DNA of 64,000 nucleotides from an uncultured beta proteobacterium (GTDB lineage Bacteria > Pseudomonadota > Gammaproteobacteria > Burkholderiales > Burkholderiaceae_C). A program made the position numbers and the translations under genes. The stretch covers positions 1 through 64,000 of the forward strand of contig CAINUX010000130.1 of assembly GCA_903853895.1 (NCBI GenBank), in the 5' to 3' direction. The notes beneath the pieces were generated by a model. The model saw only the letters and a list, made by a program, of their open reading frames with translations, made no database searches and was not told where the DNA came from. Shown in pieces: positions 9,635 to 16,632 of the stretch. The first letter of the stretch is position 1. The number at the start of each line of letters is the position of its first letter.

Positions 9635-11702
9635 AGCAGCTGCCATGCCCCAGTTTCGAGCTGACGGTCAGATGCCCGCCCAGCATGCCGGTTGCAATAT
9701 TGTGCGACACCGACAGCCCTAGGCCCGAGCCGCCCTGGCCCAGTCGGGTCGTAAAAAACGGCTCAAAAATATGTGCCAGCGTGGACGGGGCCATGCCCCG
9801 GCCGTCGTCCTCTACGCGCAGCGCAATGCTGTCATCCACTGCACGGGCACTGATCTGCAAGAGGCCCTGTGGGCGGTCCGCGAAGGCATGCAAGGCGGCG
9901 TTTTGTACCAGGTTGGCAATCACCTGGCCCAGCGGGCCGGGGTAGCTGTCGCAATCCAGCCCGTCTGGGATGTCAATCTGGATCACCCAGGGCGCGCGTT
10001 TGAAGCTGGGCCGCAGGGCGTCGATGTTGTCTTCAACCAGGGTGCGCAAGTCAAAGTGGCGGCGCTGCTCGGATGTCTGGTCCACAGCAACTTGTTTGAA
10101 GCTGTTGATCAATTGACCAGCGCGCTCGCAGGAGCGGGTGATCAGGTCGGCCATCTCCTGCCCATCCCGCACCACGTCGTCCAGCGCAGAGCGCCGCAGT
10201 TCGCCCCGGGCTACCGTGTTGCCAAACTCCTGCATGCGGTGTTGCAGTGTCGATGCCGTGGTCAGGGCATTGCCAATGGGCGTGTTGAGCTCATGCGCCA
10301 CACCGGCAACCAGCGCTCCCAGGGATGCCAGCTTTTCGGCTTGCACCAGATCGTCGCGGGTGTGCTGCAAATGCTCCAGTGCGGTGGTCAATTCGATGGT
10401 GCGTGCGTTGACCCGGGCTTCTAGCAGGCGCTCTGACGTCTGCAAGGTTTGCACCGCTGCCTGTTGGGCCTGTAGCGCTTCGGTTTGGGCTTGCTCCTTT
10501 TCCCGGCGCAGTACATTGAACCGATCGGCCAGGGCAAAGGCCAGTAACAGCATTTCGATGGCTGAACCCAACTGGATGTAGTTGGTGGTGGTCTCCTGGT
10601 TGGGTGTCAAGCCAAAACCGCGCAATTGCGCCATGAACAAGGCCACGCACAGGGCGGCAAAGGCGATCACAAAAAAGTAGGCACTACGCTGCCTCTGAAT
10701 GGAGCCGACGATGCCAGAAAGCAGGATCAGCGACGTCGTCAGCGCCACCAGAAGGTATCCGGGCTTGATGGCGTGGGCAAAGGCGAAAAACAGGCCCAAG
10801 GGCGCCAGCAGATTGAGTGCCATGCATATCTTGAGCCCCATGTCGAGTCTTGGCATCAGCGTGGCCGTGTTCAGCATGCGCCGTGTGAACAGCAACAAGG
10901 TCATCATGGCCACGGATGGGCCTATGAAGGTCACTGCAGTCGACACTGCGGGCGAGTTGGTCCATAGAAATTCATAGGCCAGACCATTGAAGGCCGCCAT
11001 GGTCAATGCGATGGATGCGACGAAGGCGACGTACAGTAGATAGTTAACGTCACGCAGGGCCAGGAACAGCAACAGGTTGAACACGGCCATCGCCATCACC
11101 ATGCCGAAATACAGGGCCTGGCTGACGTAGTCGTGGCGCTCATAGGCCTCAAAGGCCTCACGTGACCACAGCCGTGCGGGGACGTTCATGGTGTTGCCGG
11201 TTTGCACACGCAGGTACACCGTTTGTGTGGCCTGCGCGGGCATTGTGATGGGCAATACAAAAAAATGGTGGGGGTAGGGCCGCTGTGCGAAGGGTAGAAG
11301 TTGCCCGGTCTGGCTGTTTTGCAGTTGTCCGTCTGTCGAGAGGACATGGAAGCCCAGATGCCCCAAGCGGGGAAAGGTGATTTCCAGCATCGCCTCACGT
11401 GGCGCCGGGGTGCTGTTGTGCAGGCGCAGTTTGAGCCAGTAGGCGGACTCGGTCACGCCAAATCCCAACTGTTGGTCCGGTTCGGCTACGGGCTTGAAGC
11501 GATTGGCATGCTCAGGCTTTTGCACATCGACCAGAGTTAAAGACTGCTGGGGATCTTCCAGTACCTCGATATAGCGATTCAACGGGATGGCCTGGTCAGC
11601 CAGCGCACGGACATCCAGCACGTGGGCCGTCTCGGCCATGGCTGGGTACGCCATCACCAAGCACACGAGCAAGCCAACCAGATGACGAAGAGAAAGAAGC
11701 AT
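9576..11702 (-). CDS. 7TMR-DISM sensor histidine kinase
   Basis: With the chosen start the protein has 708 residues: a signal peptide (1-23), a periplasmic 7TMR-DISM extracellular domain (about 35-175, with GFGVTESAYWLKLRLHN), seven membrane spans (about 195-395), a coiled coil, HisKA with the acceptor His470 in GVAHELNTP, and a HATPase domain with DDGRGMAP, FEPFFTT and GSGLGLSVSH. It is a membrane kinase whose receptor fold commonly senses carbohydrates or other small molecules. It has no receiver domain and no adjacent regulator gene. The frame extends to an ATG at 11756 that nearly touches the LexA box; the ATG at 11702 begins the signal peptide directly and is preferred. Confidence 0.85.
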   Translation of the reverse strand: MLLSLRHLVGLLVCLVMAYPAMAETAHVLDVRALADQAIPLNRYIEVLEDPQQSLTLVDVQKPEHANRFKPVAEPDQQLGFGVTESAYWLKLRLHNSTPAPREAMLEITFPRLGHLGFHVLSTDGQLQNSQTGQLLPFAQRPYPHHFFVLPITMPAQATQTVYLRVQTGNTMNVPARLWSREAFEAYERHDYVSQALYFGMVMAMAVFNLLLFLALRDVNYLLYVAFVASIALTMAAFNGLAYEFLWTNSPAVSTAVTFIGPSVAMMTLLLFTRRMLNTATLMPRLDMGLKICMALNLLAPLGLFFAFAHAIKPGYLLVALTTSLILLSGIVGSIQRQRSAYFFVIAFAALCVALFMAQLRGFGLTPNQETTTNYIQLGSAIEMLLLAFALADRFNVLRREKEQAQTEALQAQQAAVQTLQTSERLLEARVNARTIELTTALEHLQHTRDDLVQAEKLASLGALVAGVAHELNTPIGNALTTASTLQHRMQEFGNTVARGELRRSALDDVVRDGQEMADLITRSCERAGQLINSFKQVAVDQTSEQRRHFDLRTLVEDNIDALRPSFKRAPWVIQIDIPDGLDCDSYPGPLGQVIANLVQNAALHAFADRPQGLLQISARAVDDSIALRVEDDGRGMAPSTLAHIFEPFFTTRLGQGGSGLGLSVSHNIATGMLGGHLTVSSKLGHGSCFILHFPKVAPEFARPSRGQ

Positions 11703-11759
11703 GCCTCGGGTGCGAGTGGTGGAGAACAACAGTGTACGGGTGCGGTGCATTGGCATATA

Positions 11760-11775
11760 CTGTATAAAAATACAG
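11760..11775 (+). promoter_or_regulatory. LexA (SOS) box
   Basis: The sequence reads CTGT, eight A/T bases, then ACAG, a perfect match to the proteobacterial LexA operator CTGT-N8-ACAG. One more base on each side extends the symmetry. It lies 18 bp before the chosen imuA start and 57 bp before the divergent kinase start, so LexA should repress imuA-imuB until DNA damage. Confidence 0.9.
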
Positions 11776-11793
11776 TTTTACGAATGCTTACAC

Positions 11794-12513
11794 ATGTCTC
11801 CCCCTGCCCATCTACTGTCCCGTACGGGCGTACATCTGGACGTCTGGCAGGCCGATGCGCTGGCCGGGGCGCCGGGGCGTGTGGTGGCCACCGGCGACGC
11901 CTTGCTCGATGCCCAGTTGCCCGGTGGTGGCTGGCCGCTGGGGGCCTTGAGCGAAATTATGCAGCCTCCCGGCGTCCACAGTGAATGGCGCCTGCTGTTG
12001 CCCGCCTTGGCCCGCTGCGGCACGGGGGCGGTGGTGCTGGTGGGCGCGCCACATCTGCCATTTGGTCCTGCGCTGGGCGCACAGGGCCTGATGCCGCATC
12101 GCCTGCTGTGGGTGGCCGCGCAAGGAGGCGCCCAGTCGGGTGCGCAGCGCCTGTGGGCAACCGAGCAGGCGCTGCGCTGCGCCGATGTGGACGCGGTGCT
12201 GGCCTGGCTAGGCTCGGTGCGCCCGGAGCAGCTGCGCCGCCTGCAGATGGCCGCCGCCGAGTACGCCAAGCTGCTGTTTGTGCTGCGCCCCGAGCAGGCC
12301 CAAAACGAGTCTTCGCCCGCCGCGCTGCGGCTGTGGGCGGCGCCGTCCGGCGATGCGTCCGACACGCTGGAGGTGCGGGCCCTCAAACGGCGTGGCCCCC
12401 CGATGGACCAGCCTCTGCATCTCACTGCCCGCCCGGCGCGGCTGGTATGTTTGTTAGCGGCCAACCATACCTGGAGCGGTGATGCACTGGATCGCACTGC
12501 AGCCCACGCTTGA
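11794..12513 (+). CDS. imuA: ImuA, SOS mutagenesis accessory protein
   Basis: The 239-residue protein carries features of ImuA, a RecA/SulA-like partner of the ImuB-DnaE2 translesion system: an N-terminal GDALLDAQLPGGGWPLGALSEI segment of RecA-like type, VVLVGAPHLPFGPALGAQGL, and PEQLRRLQMAAAEYAKLLFVLRP. In the family it helps ImuB recruit the error-prone polymerase to the sliding clamp. The open frame starts at 11701, but that region contains the LexA box, so I place the start at the ATG 18 bp after the box. The end overlaps imuB by 32 bp. No dnaE2 follows in this window. Confidence 0.85.
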   Translation: MSPPAHLLSRTGVHLDVWQADALAGAPGRVVATGDALLDAQLPGGGWPLGALSEIMQPPGVHSEWRLLLPALARCGTGAVVLVGAPHLPFGPALGAQGLMPHRLLWVAAQGGAQSGAQRLWATEQALRCADVDAVLAWLGSVRPEQLRRLQMAAAEYAKLLFVLRPEQAQNESSPAALRLWAAPSGDASDTLEVRALKRRGPPMDQPLHLTARPARLVCLLAANHTWSGDALDRTAAHA

Positions 12514-13960
12514 TACGTCTGCAACGACAGTGGTCGACACATCGGGCACTGCCTTGGCGGATGCGCCACTGGTCGACGCGCCCAGCGCCTGGGCCTGGTG
12601 GGCGTTGCAATTCACGCCCCTGGTGGCGCGGGTCGAGGCGGCGCTGGTGCTGGAAGTCTCTGCCAGCGAGCGCCTGTTTGGCGGGCGAGACGCCTTGCTG
12701 GATCAATTGCTTAAGCCAAACTGGCCGATAGCCCCCGTGGAATATGCACAAGGCGCTACATCTTTAATAGCATACGGGCGTCTGCAGTGTGCCGGTCATG
12801 CCGGGGTCGGTGTCGCTGCCCTCGCGCCCGATGCCTTGCCCCTGCACACCCTGGTGGCAGCGCGCGCACACCTGCCTACGCTGGCGCGCCTCGGTCTTGC
12901 CAACTGGGGCCAGCTGCGTGCCTTGCCGCGCGGGGGGCTGGCGCGCCGCTTTGGCGCGGGCCTGGTCGATGCGCTGGACTGCGCCTATGGCCAGCGCGCC
13001 GAGCTCTACCCCTGGCTGACCCTGCCCGAGGTGTTTGATGCACCGCTGGAGTTGTTATCCAGTGTCGAGACCGCTTCGGCCCTGTTGTTTGGCGCCCGGC
13101 GTCTGCTGGCGCAATTGCAGCTGTGGCTGCGCGCGCGCCAGCGCGGCGTGCTGGCGCTGGAGCTGCTGTGGGAGCTGGACGCCCGGCGCTCCAACGCCTT
13201 GCATCTGGACGCCCACCACACGGGGGGCGGGCAGGGGCGCCTGGTGCTGCGCACGGCGCAGGCCACGCAGGACATGCAACATCTGGCGCGCCTGCTCGCC
13301 GAGCAGCTGGCGCAGGTGACGCTGCCGGCGCCGGTGCTGCACCTGCGCCTGCGCTCCCTGCAGACCCAGCCACTGGCGGGCGAGAGCATCAGCCTGTTGC
13401 CCGACGATGTACGCCATGGCGACAGCCTGCACCAGTTGCTGGAGCGCCTGAGCGCGCGCTTAGGCGCAGAGCAGGTGCGCAGCACCGCGCTGCTAGCCGA
13501 CCACCGGCCCGAGCGCATGCAGCGCTGGCAGGCGGCGGTGCAAACGCCTACGCCCGGTAGCCGCAGCGGCGCTTTATGCGCTATTAATTCAGGAGCTAAA
13601 CATTTAGATTACACGAGGGCTAGGGGCCTGGGCTTGGGGTTTTGCCAAAATAGCTTGGATGATTCCCGCCAAGCGGCGCTCTACCCGAGCTGGCTGCTGA
13701 CCACGCCGTTGCGCCTGACCGTGCACCAGGGCAGCCCGCAGTACGAAGGCCCCTTGACCTTGCTGGTGGGCCCCCAACGGCTGGAGGCTGGCTGGCTGGA
13801 CGGTGCGGCCCACTGCGCTCTGCGCGACTACTACGTGGCCCGCAGCGCGACCGCGGGGCTGGTGTGGGTGTACTGCGAGCGGCTGGGGTGTCCAGGCGCG
13901 GATGCATCGTCGGCCACGCGGGAGGTGCCGCGCTGGTATCTGCACGGGCTGTTTGCGTAA
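12482..13960 (+). CDS. imuB: ImuB, Y-family polymerase-like protein
   Basis: The 492-residue product is a catalytically dead Y-family polymerase homologue that acts as hub of the ImuA-ImuB-DnaE2 mutasome. It shows the ImuB segment FTPLVARVEAALVLEVSASERLFGG, a helix-hairpin-helix region (LPTLARLGLANWGQLRALPRGGLARRFG), and C-terminal DHRPERMQRW and LYPSWLLTTPLRL patterns. The GTG at 12479 directly before the ATG is also possible. Between residues about 360 and 400 the sequence is unlike ImuB and is encoded by a 51-bp repeat inserted in frame (13580-13630); a partial copy of the same repeat lies near 12755. The gene overlaps imuA and is probably co-regulated by LexA. Confidence 0.85.
   Translation: MHWIALQPTLDTSATTVVDTSGTALADAPLVDAPSAWAWWALQFTPLVARVEAALVLEVSASERLFGGRDALLDQLLKPNWPIAPVEYAQGATSLIAYGRLQCAGHAGVGVAALAPDALPLHTLVAARAHLPTLARLGLANWGQLRALPRGGLARRFGAGLVDALDCAYGQRAELYPWLTLPEVFDAPLELLSSVETASALLFGARRLLAQLQLWLRARQRGVLALELLWELDARRSNALHLDAHHTGGGQGRLVLRTAQATQDMQHLARLLAEQLAQVTLPAPVLHLRLRSLQTQPLAGESISLLPDDVRHGDSLHQLLERLSARLGAEQVRSTALLADHRPERMQRWQAAVQTPTPGSRSGALCAINSGAKHLDYTRARGLGLGFCQNSLDDSRQAALYPSWLLTTPLRLTVHQGSPQYEGPLTLLVGPQRLEAGWLDGAAHCALRDYYVARSATAGLVWVYCERLGCPGADASSATREVPRWYLHGLFA
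12755..12780 (+). repeat. partial copy of the 51-bp repeat inside imuB
   Basis: The bases GCTAC, nine intervening bases and AGC match the left half of the 51-bp repeat found elsewhere in the window, but the GGGCTAG end is missing. It is read in frame as part of ImuB. This is the weakest member of the family and could be chance. Confidence 0.35.
13580..13630 (+). repeat. 51-bp dispersed repeat, copy A, in frame inside imuB
   Basis: This segment aligns without gaps to the intergenic copy at 43249-43299, with 38 of 51 bases identical by hand count. The shared pattern is GCTAT, nine bases, AGCT, then ACG(A/G)GGGCTAG near the right end. It lies in the linker between the DHRPERMQRW and LYPSWLL parts of ImuB and keeps the frame open, so it adds about 17 residues without breaking the gene. 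Confidence 0.75.
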
Positions 13961-13985
13961 GCGCAAACCGCAACTCGGCGCACTA

Positions 13986-14125
13986 CCGCGCCGAGTTCTA
14001 CCCCTGGCCGACCACCGGCCCGAGCGCATGCAGCGCTCTACCCGAGCTGGTTGCTGGTCACGCCGTTGCGCGTGACCAGCAACAGGGGCGCCCGCAATAC
14101 GCAGTCCCGCTGACCCTGCAGGTAT
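13986..14125 (+). pseudogene. collapsed second copy of the imuB 3' region
   Basis: This stretch joins three pieces that match separate parts of imuB: one like 12995-13021 (RAELYPW), one like 13497-13526 (DHRPERMQR) and one like 13676-13765 (LYPSWLL...PLTL). The pieces meet at short shared sequences (CTGGC/CGACC and GCGCT), as expected after two microhomology deletions. The reading frame is shifted and leads to no full protein. It contains a perfect 14-bp inverted repeat (14050-14063 with 14070-14083) that the parent lacks. The remaining 300 bp between imuB and the next gene hold only this remnant and an FNR-type site. Confidence 0.75.
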
Positions 14126-14142
14126 ATGCATAGGTTGTTTGC

Positions 14143-14156
14143 TTGATTCACATCAA
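14143..14156 (+). promoter_or_regulatory. FNR/Anr-type site upstream of the rquA-like gene
   Basis: The sequence TTGATTCACATCAA is a perfect TTGAT-N4-ATCAA palindrome, the binding consensus of FNR/Anr oxygen sensors. It is 110 bp before the chosen start of the rquA-like gene. Control of that gene by low oxygen is inferred. Confidence 0.65.
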
Positions 14157-14266
14157 GAAGATGCTTCGGGTTTGGTCTCAACCCCATTCCAATTCTTGCT
14201 GGAAGTGCCACACTCAAAACCGTGCCATGCGCCCTTTGCGCGTGCATCAACTTTCAGAAGGCATGT

Positions 14267-15058
14267 ATGACGAGCTGGATGACAAATGTGGTTTTTGGCC
14301 TGTTCTTTTTATTGGGTTTGACAGGCCTCTTTTTCTTTGTGCTGACGCGGGGTGCCCTGCTGGTGCGCGGGTTTTCCTCCGCACAGAACAGCGCCAAATC
14401 GCATGTGTACCCGCTGTACTCCAATATGCGCTTGATTAAGCTGGTGGACTTTCAGCCCGTCATCTCGGCCATCCTGCTGTTCCAGTACAGCACCCTGGTA
14501 TCCAAGATCGTCGAAGGTCTGGGGGCCACCAATCTGAAGGGCAAAAAGGTGCTGGTCACGTCTTGCGCCTTTGGCAACGTCATTCCCCGCGTGGTCGACG
14601 CTGCGGTTCAGTCGGGCGCGCACAGTGTGGTGATTGCCGACATCATCGACAACGAGTTGGAGCACGCACGGGGCAAGCTGGGTCACCATCCCGGAAAAGT
14701 AGCCTACGTTGAAGACAATGCCACAGCTATGACCCAGCAGGCGGGCTGTGCCGATGCCAACGTGATGTTCTTCCTGTTGCATGAGCTGCCTCACCCTCTG
14801 AAGATCCAGGCGCTACGTGAAGCCGGACGCATGCTGGCACCGGGCGGCAAGCTCTACCTGGCCGAGTTCCACCGTCCGGAAGTGCCTCTGCTTCGGTTGC
14901 TGAGCTGGACCTATTTCAAAGTATTCGAGCCGTTTGGCCTGGCCCTGTGGGACACGCACGACCCAGTCAACTGCCTCACCGAAATGGGTGGCTGGACCTG
15001 CGAGCGCAGCACCTATTTCTTCGGCAATTTTCAGGTCATCACGGCCACTAAACACTAG
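14267..15058 (+). CDS. rquA: RquA-like rhodoquinone biosynthesis methyltransferase-fold protein
   Basis: The 263-residue product has one N-terminal membrane span (about 6-34) and a SAM-dependent methyltransferase-like core. Motif I reads KVLVTSCAFGNV (94-105). The C-terminal part has MFFLLHELP (167-175), APGGKLYLAEFHRP (191-204) and EPFGLALW (221-228), the spacing I associate with RquA, the enzyme that converts ubiquinone to rhodoquinone for anaerobic fumarate reduction. The start at 14267 is supported by AGAAGG five bases upstream; a longer frame begins at 14222. The membrane anchor is unlike the RquA I know, so a different quinone methyltransferase is possible. An FNR-type site upstream fits anaerobic use. 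It meets ygjV tail to tail with 4 bp overlap. Confidence 0.6.
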   Translation: MTSWMTNVVFGLFFLLGLTGLFFFVLTRGALLVRGFSSAQNSAKSHVYPLYSNMRLIKLVDFQPVISAILLFQYSTLVSKIVEGLGATNLKGKKVLVTSCAFGNVIPRVVDAAVQSGAHSVVIADIIDNELEHARGKLGHHPGKVAYVEDNATAMTQQAGCADANVMFFLLHELPHPLKIQALREAGRMLAPGGKLYLAEFHRPEVPLLRLLSWTYFKVFEPFGLALWDTHDPVNCLTEMGGWTCERSTYFFGNFQVITATKH

Positions 15059-15570
15059 CCTTTGGCAACTGCACGCATGCGCCAGATGGTGCTGCAGTTG
15101 ACAACCAGGATGGTCAATTCCAACGCGGTTCCACCGATGGAGCCTGACAGTACGTTGTTGATGATCCACAGCAGGGTGCCCATCAGCATGACCACCCGCA
15201 TGCGAATCCCGTGCAGCAGGAAAAGGGCCAGCGTGCCGATACAGGACGCCAGTAGCGGCAGCCAGTTCCACCACTGCGTGGCCAGGCCATAGCCCAGCGC
15301 CAGGTTGACCGCCACCACGGAGAGCGCAACCCACGCGGAGCGCGTGTACAACGACAGCAGCGAGCGCACCAGCGACACCCCCGAACTGGCCGCTGCCGTG
15401 GGGATGCCCAGCATCCAGAAGTGGACGACATAGGCCAGGCACTCTCCCGCCATGAACCATTTGAAGCGCCGGTCACTCTTTTGCAGGAAAGAGGCCACGC
15501 CAAGTACAAAGGCGAGGTAACCGAACAGCTGCGCCGGGGTGAGCCAGCCCTGGAGCAGGACGAAATCCAT
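15055..15570 (-). CDS. YgjV family inner-membrane protein
   Basis: The 171-residue protein has about five to six hydrophobic segments covering most of its length, starting WLTPAQLFGYLAFVLGVASFLQKSDRRFKW, with GECLAYVVHFWMLG and a late LLWIINNVLSGSIGG. This layout matches the YgjV family of small membrane proteins, whose function is unknown. The longer frame begins with TTG at 15621, inside the divergent kdgK promoter; I chose the ATG at 15570. Confidence 0.75.
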   Translation of the reverse strand: MDFVLLQGWLTPAQLFGYLAFVLGVASFLQKSDRRFKWFMAGECLAYVVHFWMLGIPTAAASSGVSLVRSLLSLYTRSAWVALSVVAVNLALGYGLATQWWNWLPLLASCIGTLALFLLHGIRMRVVMLMGTLLWIINNVLSGSIGGTALELTILVVNCSTIWRMRAVAKG

Positions 15571-15594
15571 GGGGCGAAGATCCGCAGTGTGCAG

Positions 15595-15622
15595 TTGATT
15601 TTTGGACTGACGATAGTACAAT
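15595..15622 (+). promoter_or_regulatory. probable sigma-70 promoter of kdgK
   Basis: TTGATT (15595-15600) and TACAAT (15617-15622) are separated by 16 bases, a reasonable -35/-10 pair. The predicted start of transcription falls inside the KdgR box that follows, so bound regulator would block initiation. Confidence 0.6.
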
Positions 15623-15636
15623 GAAACATCGTTTCA
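15622..15636 (+). promoter_or_regulatory. KdgR-type operator before kdgK
   Basis: TGAAACATCGTTTCA is a perfect TGAAA-N5-TTTCA inverted repeat, as in enterobacterial KdgR boxes. It overlaps the -10 end and the predicted transcription start and lies 15 bp before the GTG start of kdgK. The matching regulator gene is at 41732-42547. Confidence 0.8.
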
Positions 15637-15651
15637 AAAATAGAATTCATC

Positions 15652-16632
15652 GTGAAAAAAACCAAGAAAGTGGCCCTGATCGGCGAATGCATGCTGGAGC
15701 TGCACGGTACGGCGTTTGGCGCCATGCAGCAAAGCTACGGTGGCGACACCTTCAACACCGCCGTTTACCTGTCCCGCTGCGGTGGCGACGCACTCTCGGT
15801 CCGTTATGCCACGGCGCTGGGTGACGATCCGCTGAGTGCGGAACTGCTGCGGCGCTGGGCGTTGGACGGATTGGAGCTTGACCTGGTGCGCCGCATCCCG
15901 GGGCGACTGCCCGGGCTATACCAGATTGAGGTGGACGCGCACGGCGAGCGCCGCTTCAGCTTCTGGCGCGACCAGAGCGCAGCGCGGGCCTACTTTGACA
16001 CCGTGCAAACCCCGTTGGAGCAGCATGCCGCGCAGTGGGACGCGTTCTATTTTTCAGGCATCAGCCTGGCCATCCTGCCCGCGGCCGGGCGCGAACGCCT
16101 GTTCGCACTGGCGCAGGCCTTGCGCGCGCGCGGCGCCTGCGTGGTGTTTGACAACAACTACCGGCCCCGGCTGTGGAGCGATCCAGCAGTTGCCCGCGAG
16201 AACTTTCTGCGTGCATTCCAGGTTGCCAGCATGGCCCTGGTGACCGCGGACGACCACCAGGCGCTGTTTGGCCTGGCCAGTGCGGAGGACGCGGTGCTGG
16301 CGGCCCAGCAACTGGCGGTGCCCGAGCTGGTCATCAAGCGCGGTGCGGCGCCGACGCTGGTTCGGGCCGGGCGCGGGTCCTGGGAGCCGGTCGCCACCGA
16401 GGCCGTGCCCCGGGTGGTAGACACCACTGCGGCCGGGGATTCCTTTGCGGCGGGCTACCTGGGGCGCAGGCTCCTCGGCGCCACGCCGGTTGAGGCGGCG
16501 GCGTTTGGCAATCGCTTGGCGGCCCGGGTCATCCAGCATCCTGGTGCGCTGATTCCTGTTGCCGCCATGGCCGACCTGATGGCCGCTACTTCAGGTGCTG
16601 CGCCAGCGCTTGCAACTGCGGCGTCTCCTTAA
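15652..16632 (+). CDS. kdgK: 2-dehydro-3-deoxygluconokinase (PfkB family)
   Basis: KdgK phosphorylates 2-keto-3-deoxygluconate to KDPG with ATP, the step where both galacturonate branches of this locus converge. The 326-residue product has the N-terminal IGECMLEL and YGGDTFNTAVYLSR substrate-side motifs and the PfkB signature DTTAAGDSFAAGY (257-269), with Asp263 as catalytic base. The GTG start at 15652 is required because the first ATG lies inside the conserved GECMLEL motif. The gene sits alone, separated from the rest of the pathway by minus-strand genes, but shares the KdgR box. Its last 47 bp overlap the convergent esterase gene. Confidence 0.92.
   Translation: MKKTKKVALIGECMLELHGTAFGAMQQSYGGDTFNTAVYLSRCGGDALSVRYATALGDDPLSAELLRRWALDGLELDLVRRIPGRLPGLYQIEVDAHGERRFSFWRDQSAARAYFDTVQTPLEQHAAQWDAFYFSGISLAILPAAGRERLFALAQALRARGACVVFDNNYRPRLWSDPAVARENFLRAFQVASMALVTADDHQALFGLASAEDAVLAAQQLAVPELVIKRGAAPTLVRAGRGSWEPVATEAVPRVVDTTAAGDSFAAGYLGRRLLGATPVEAAAFGNRLAARVIQHPGALIPVAAMADLMAATSGAAPALATAASP

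Noticed and set aside
14050-14083. Rho-independent terminator after imuB
   Set aside because: The stem is perfect, but no T-run follows on either strand, so I list it as a palindrome within the imuB remnant only.
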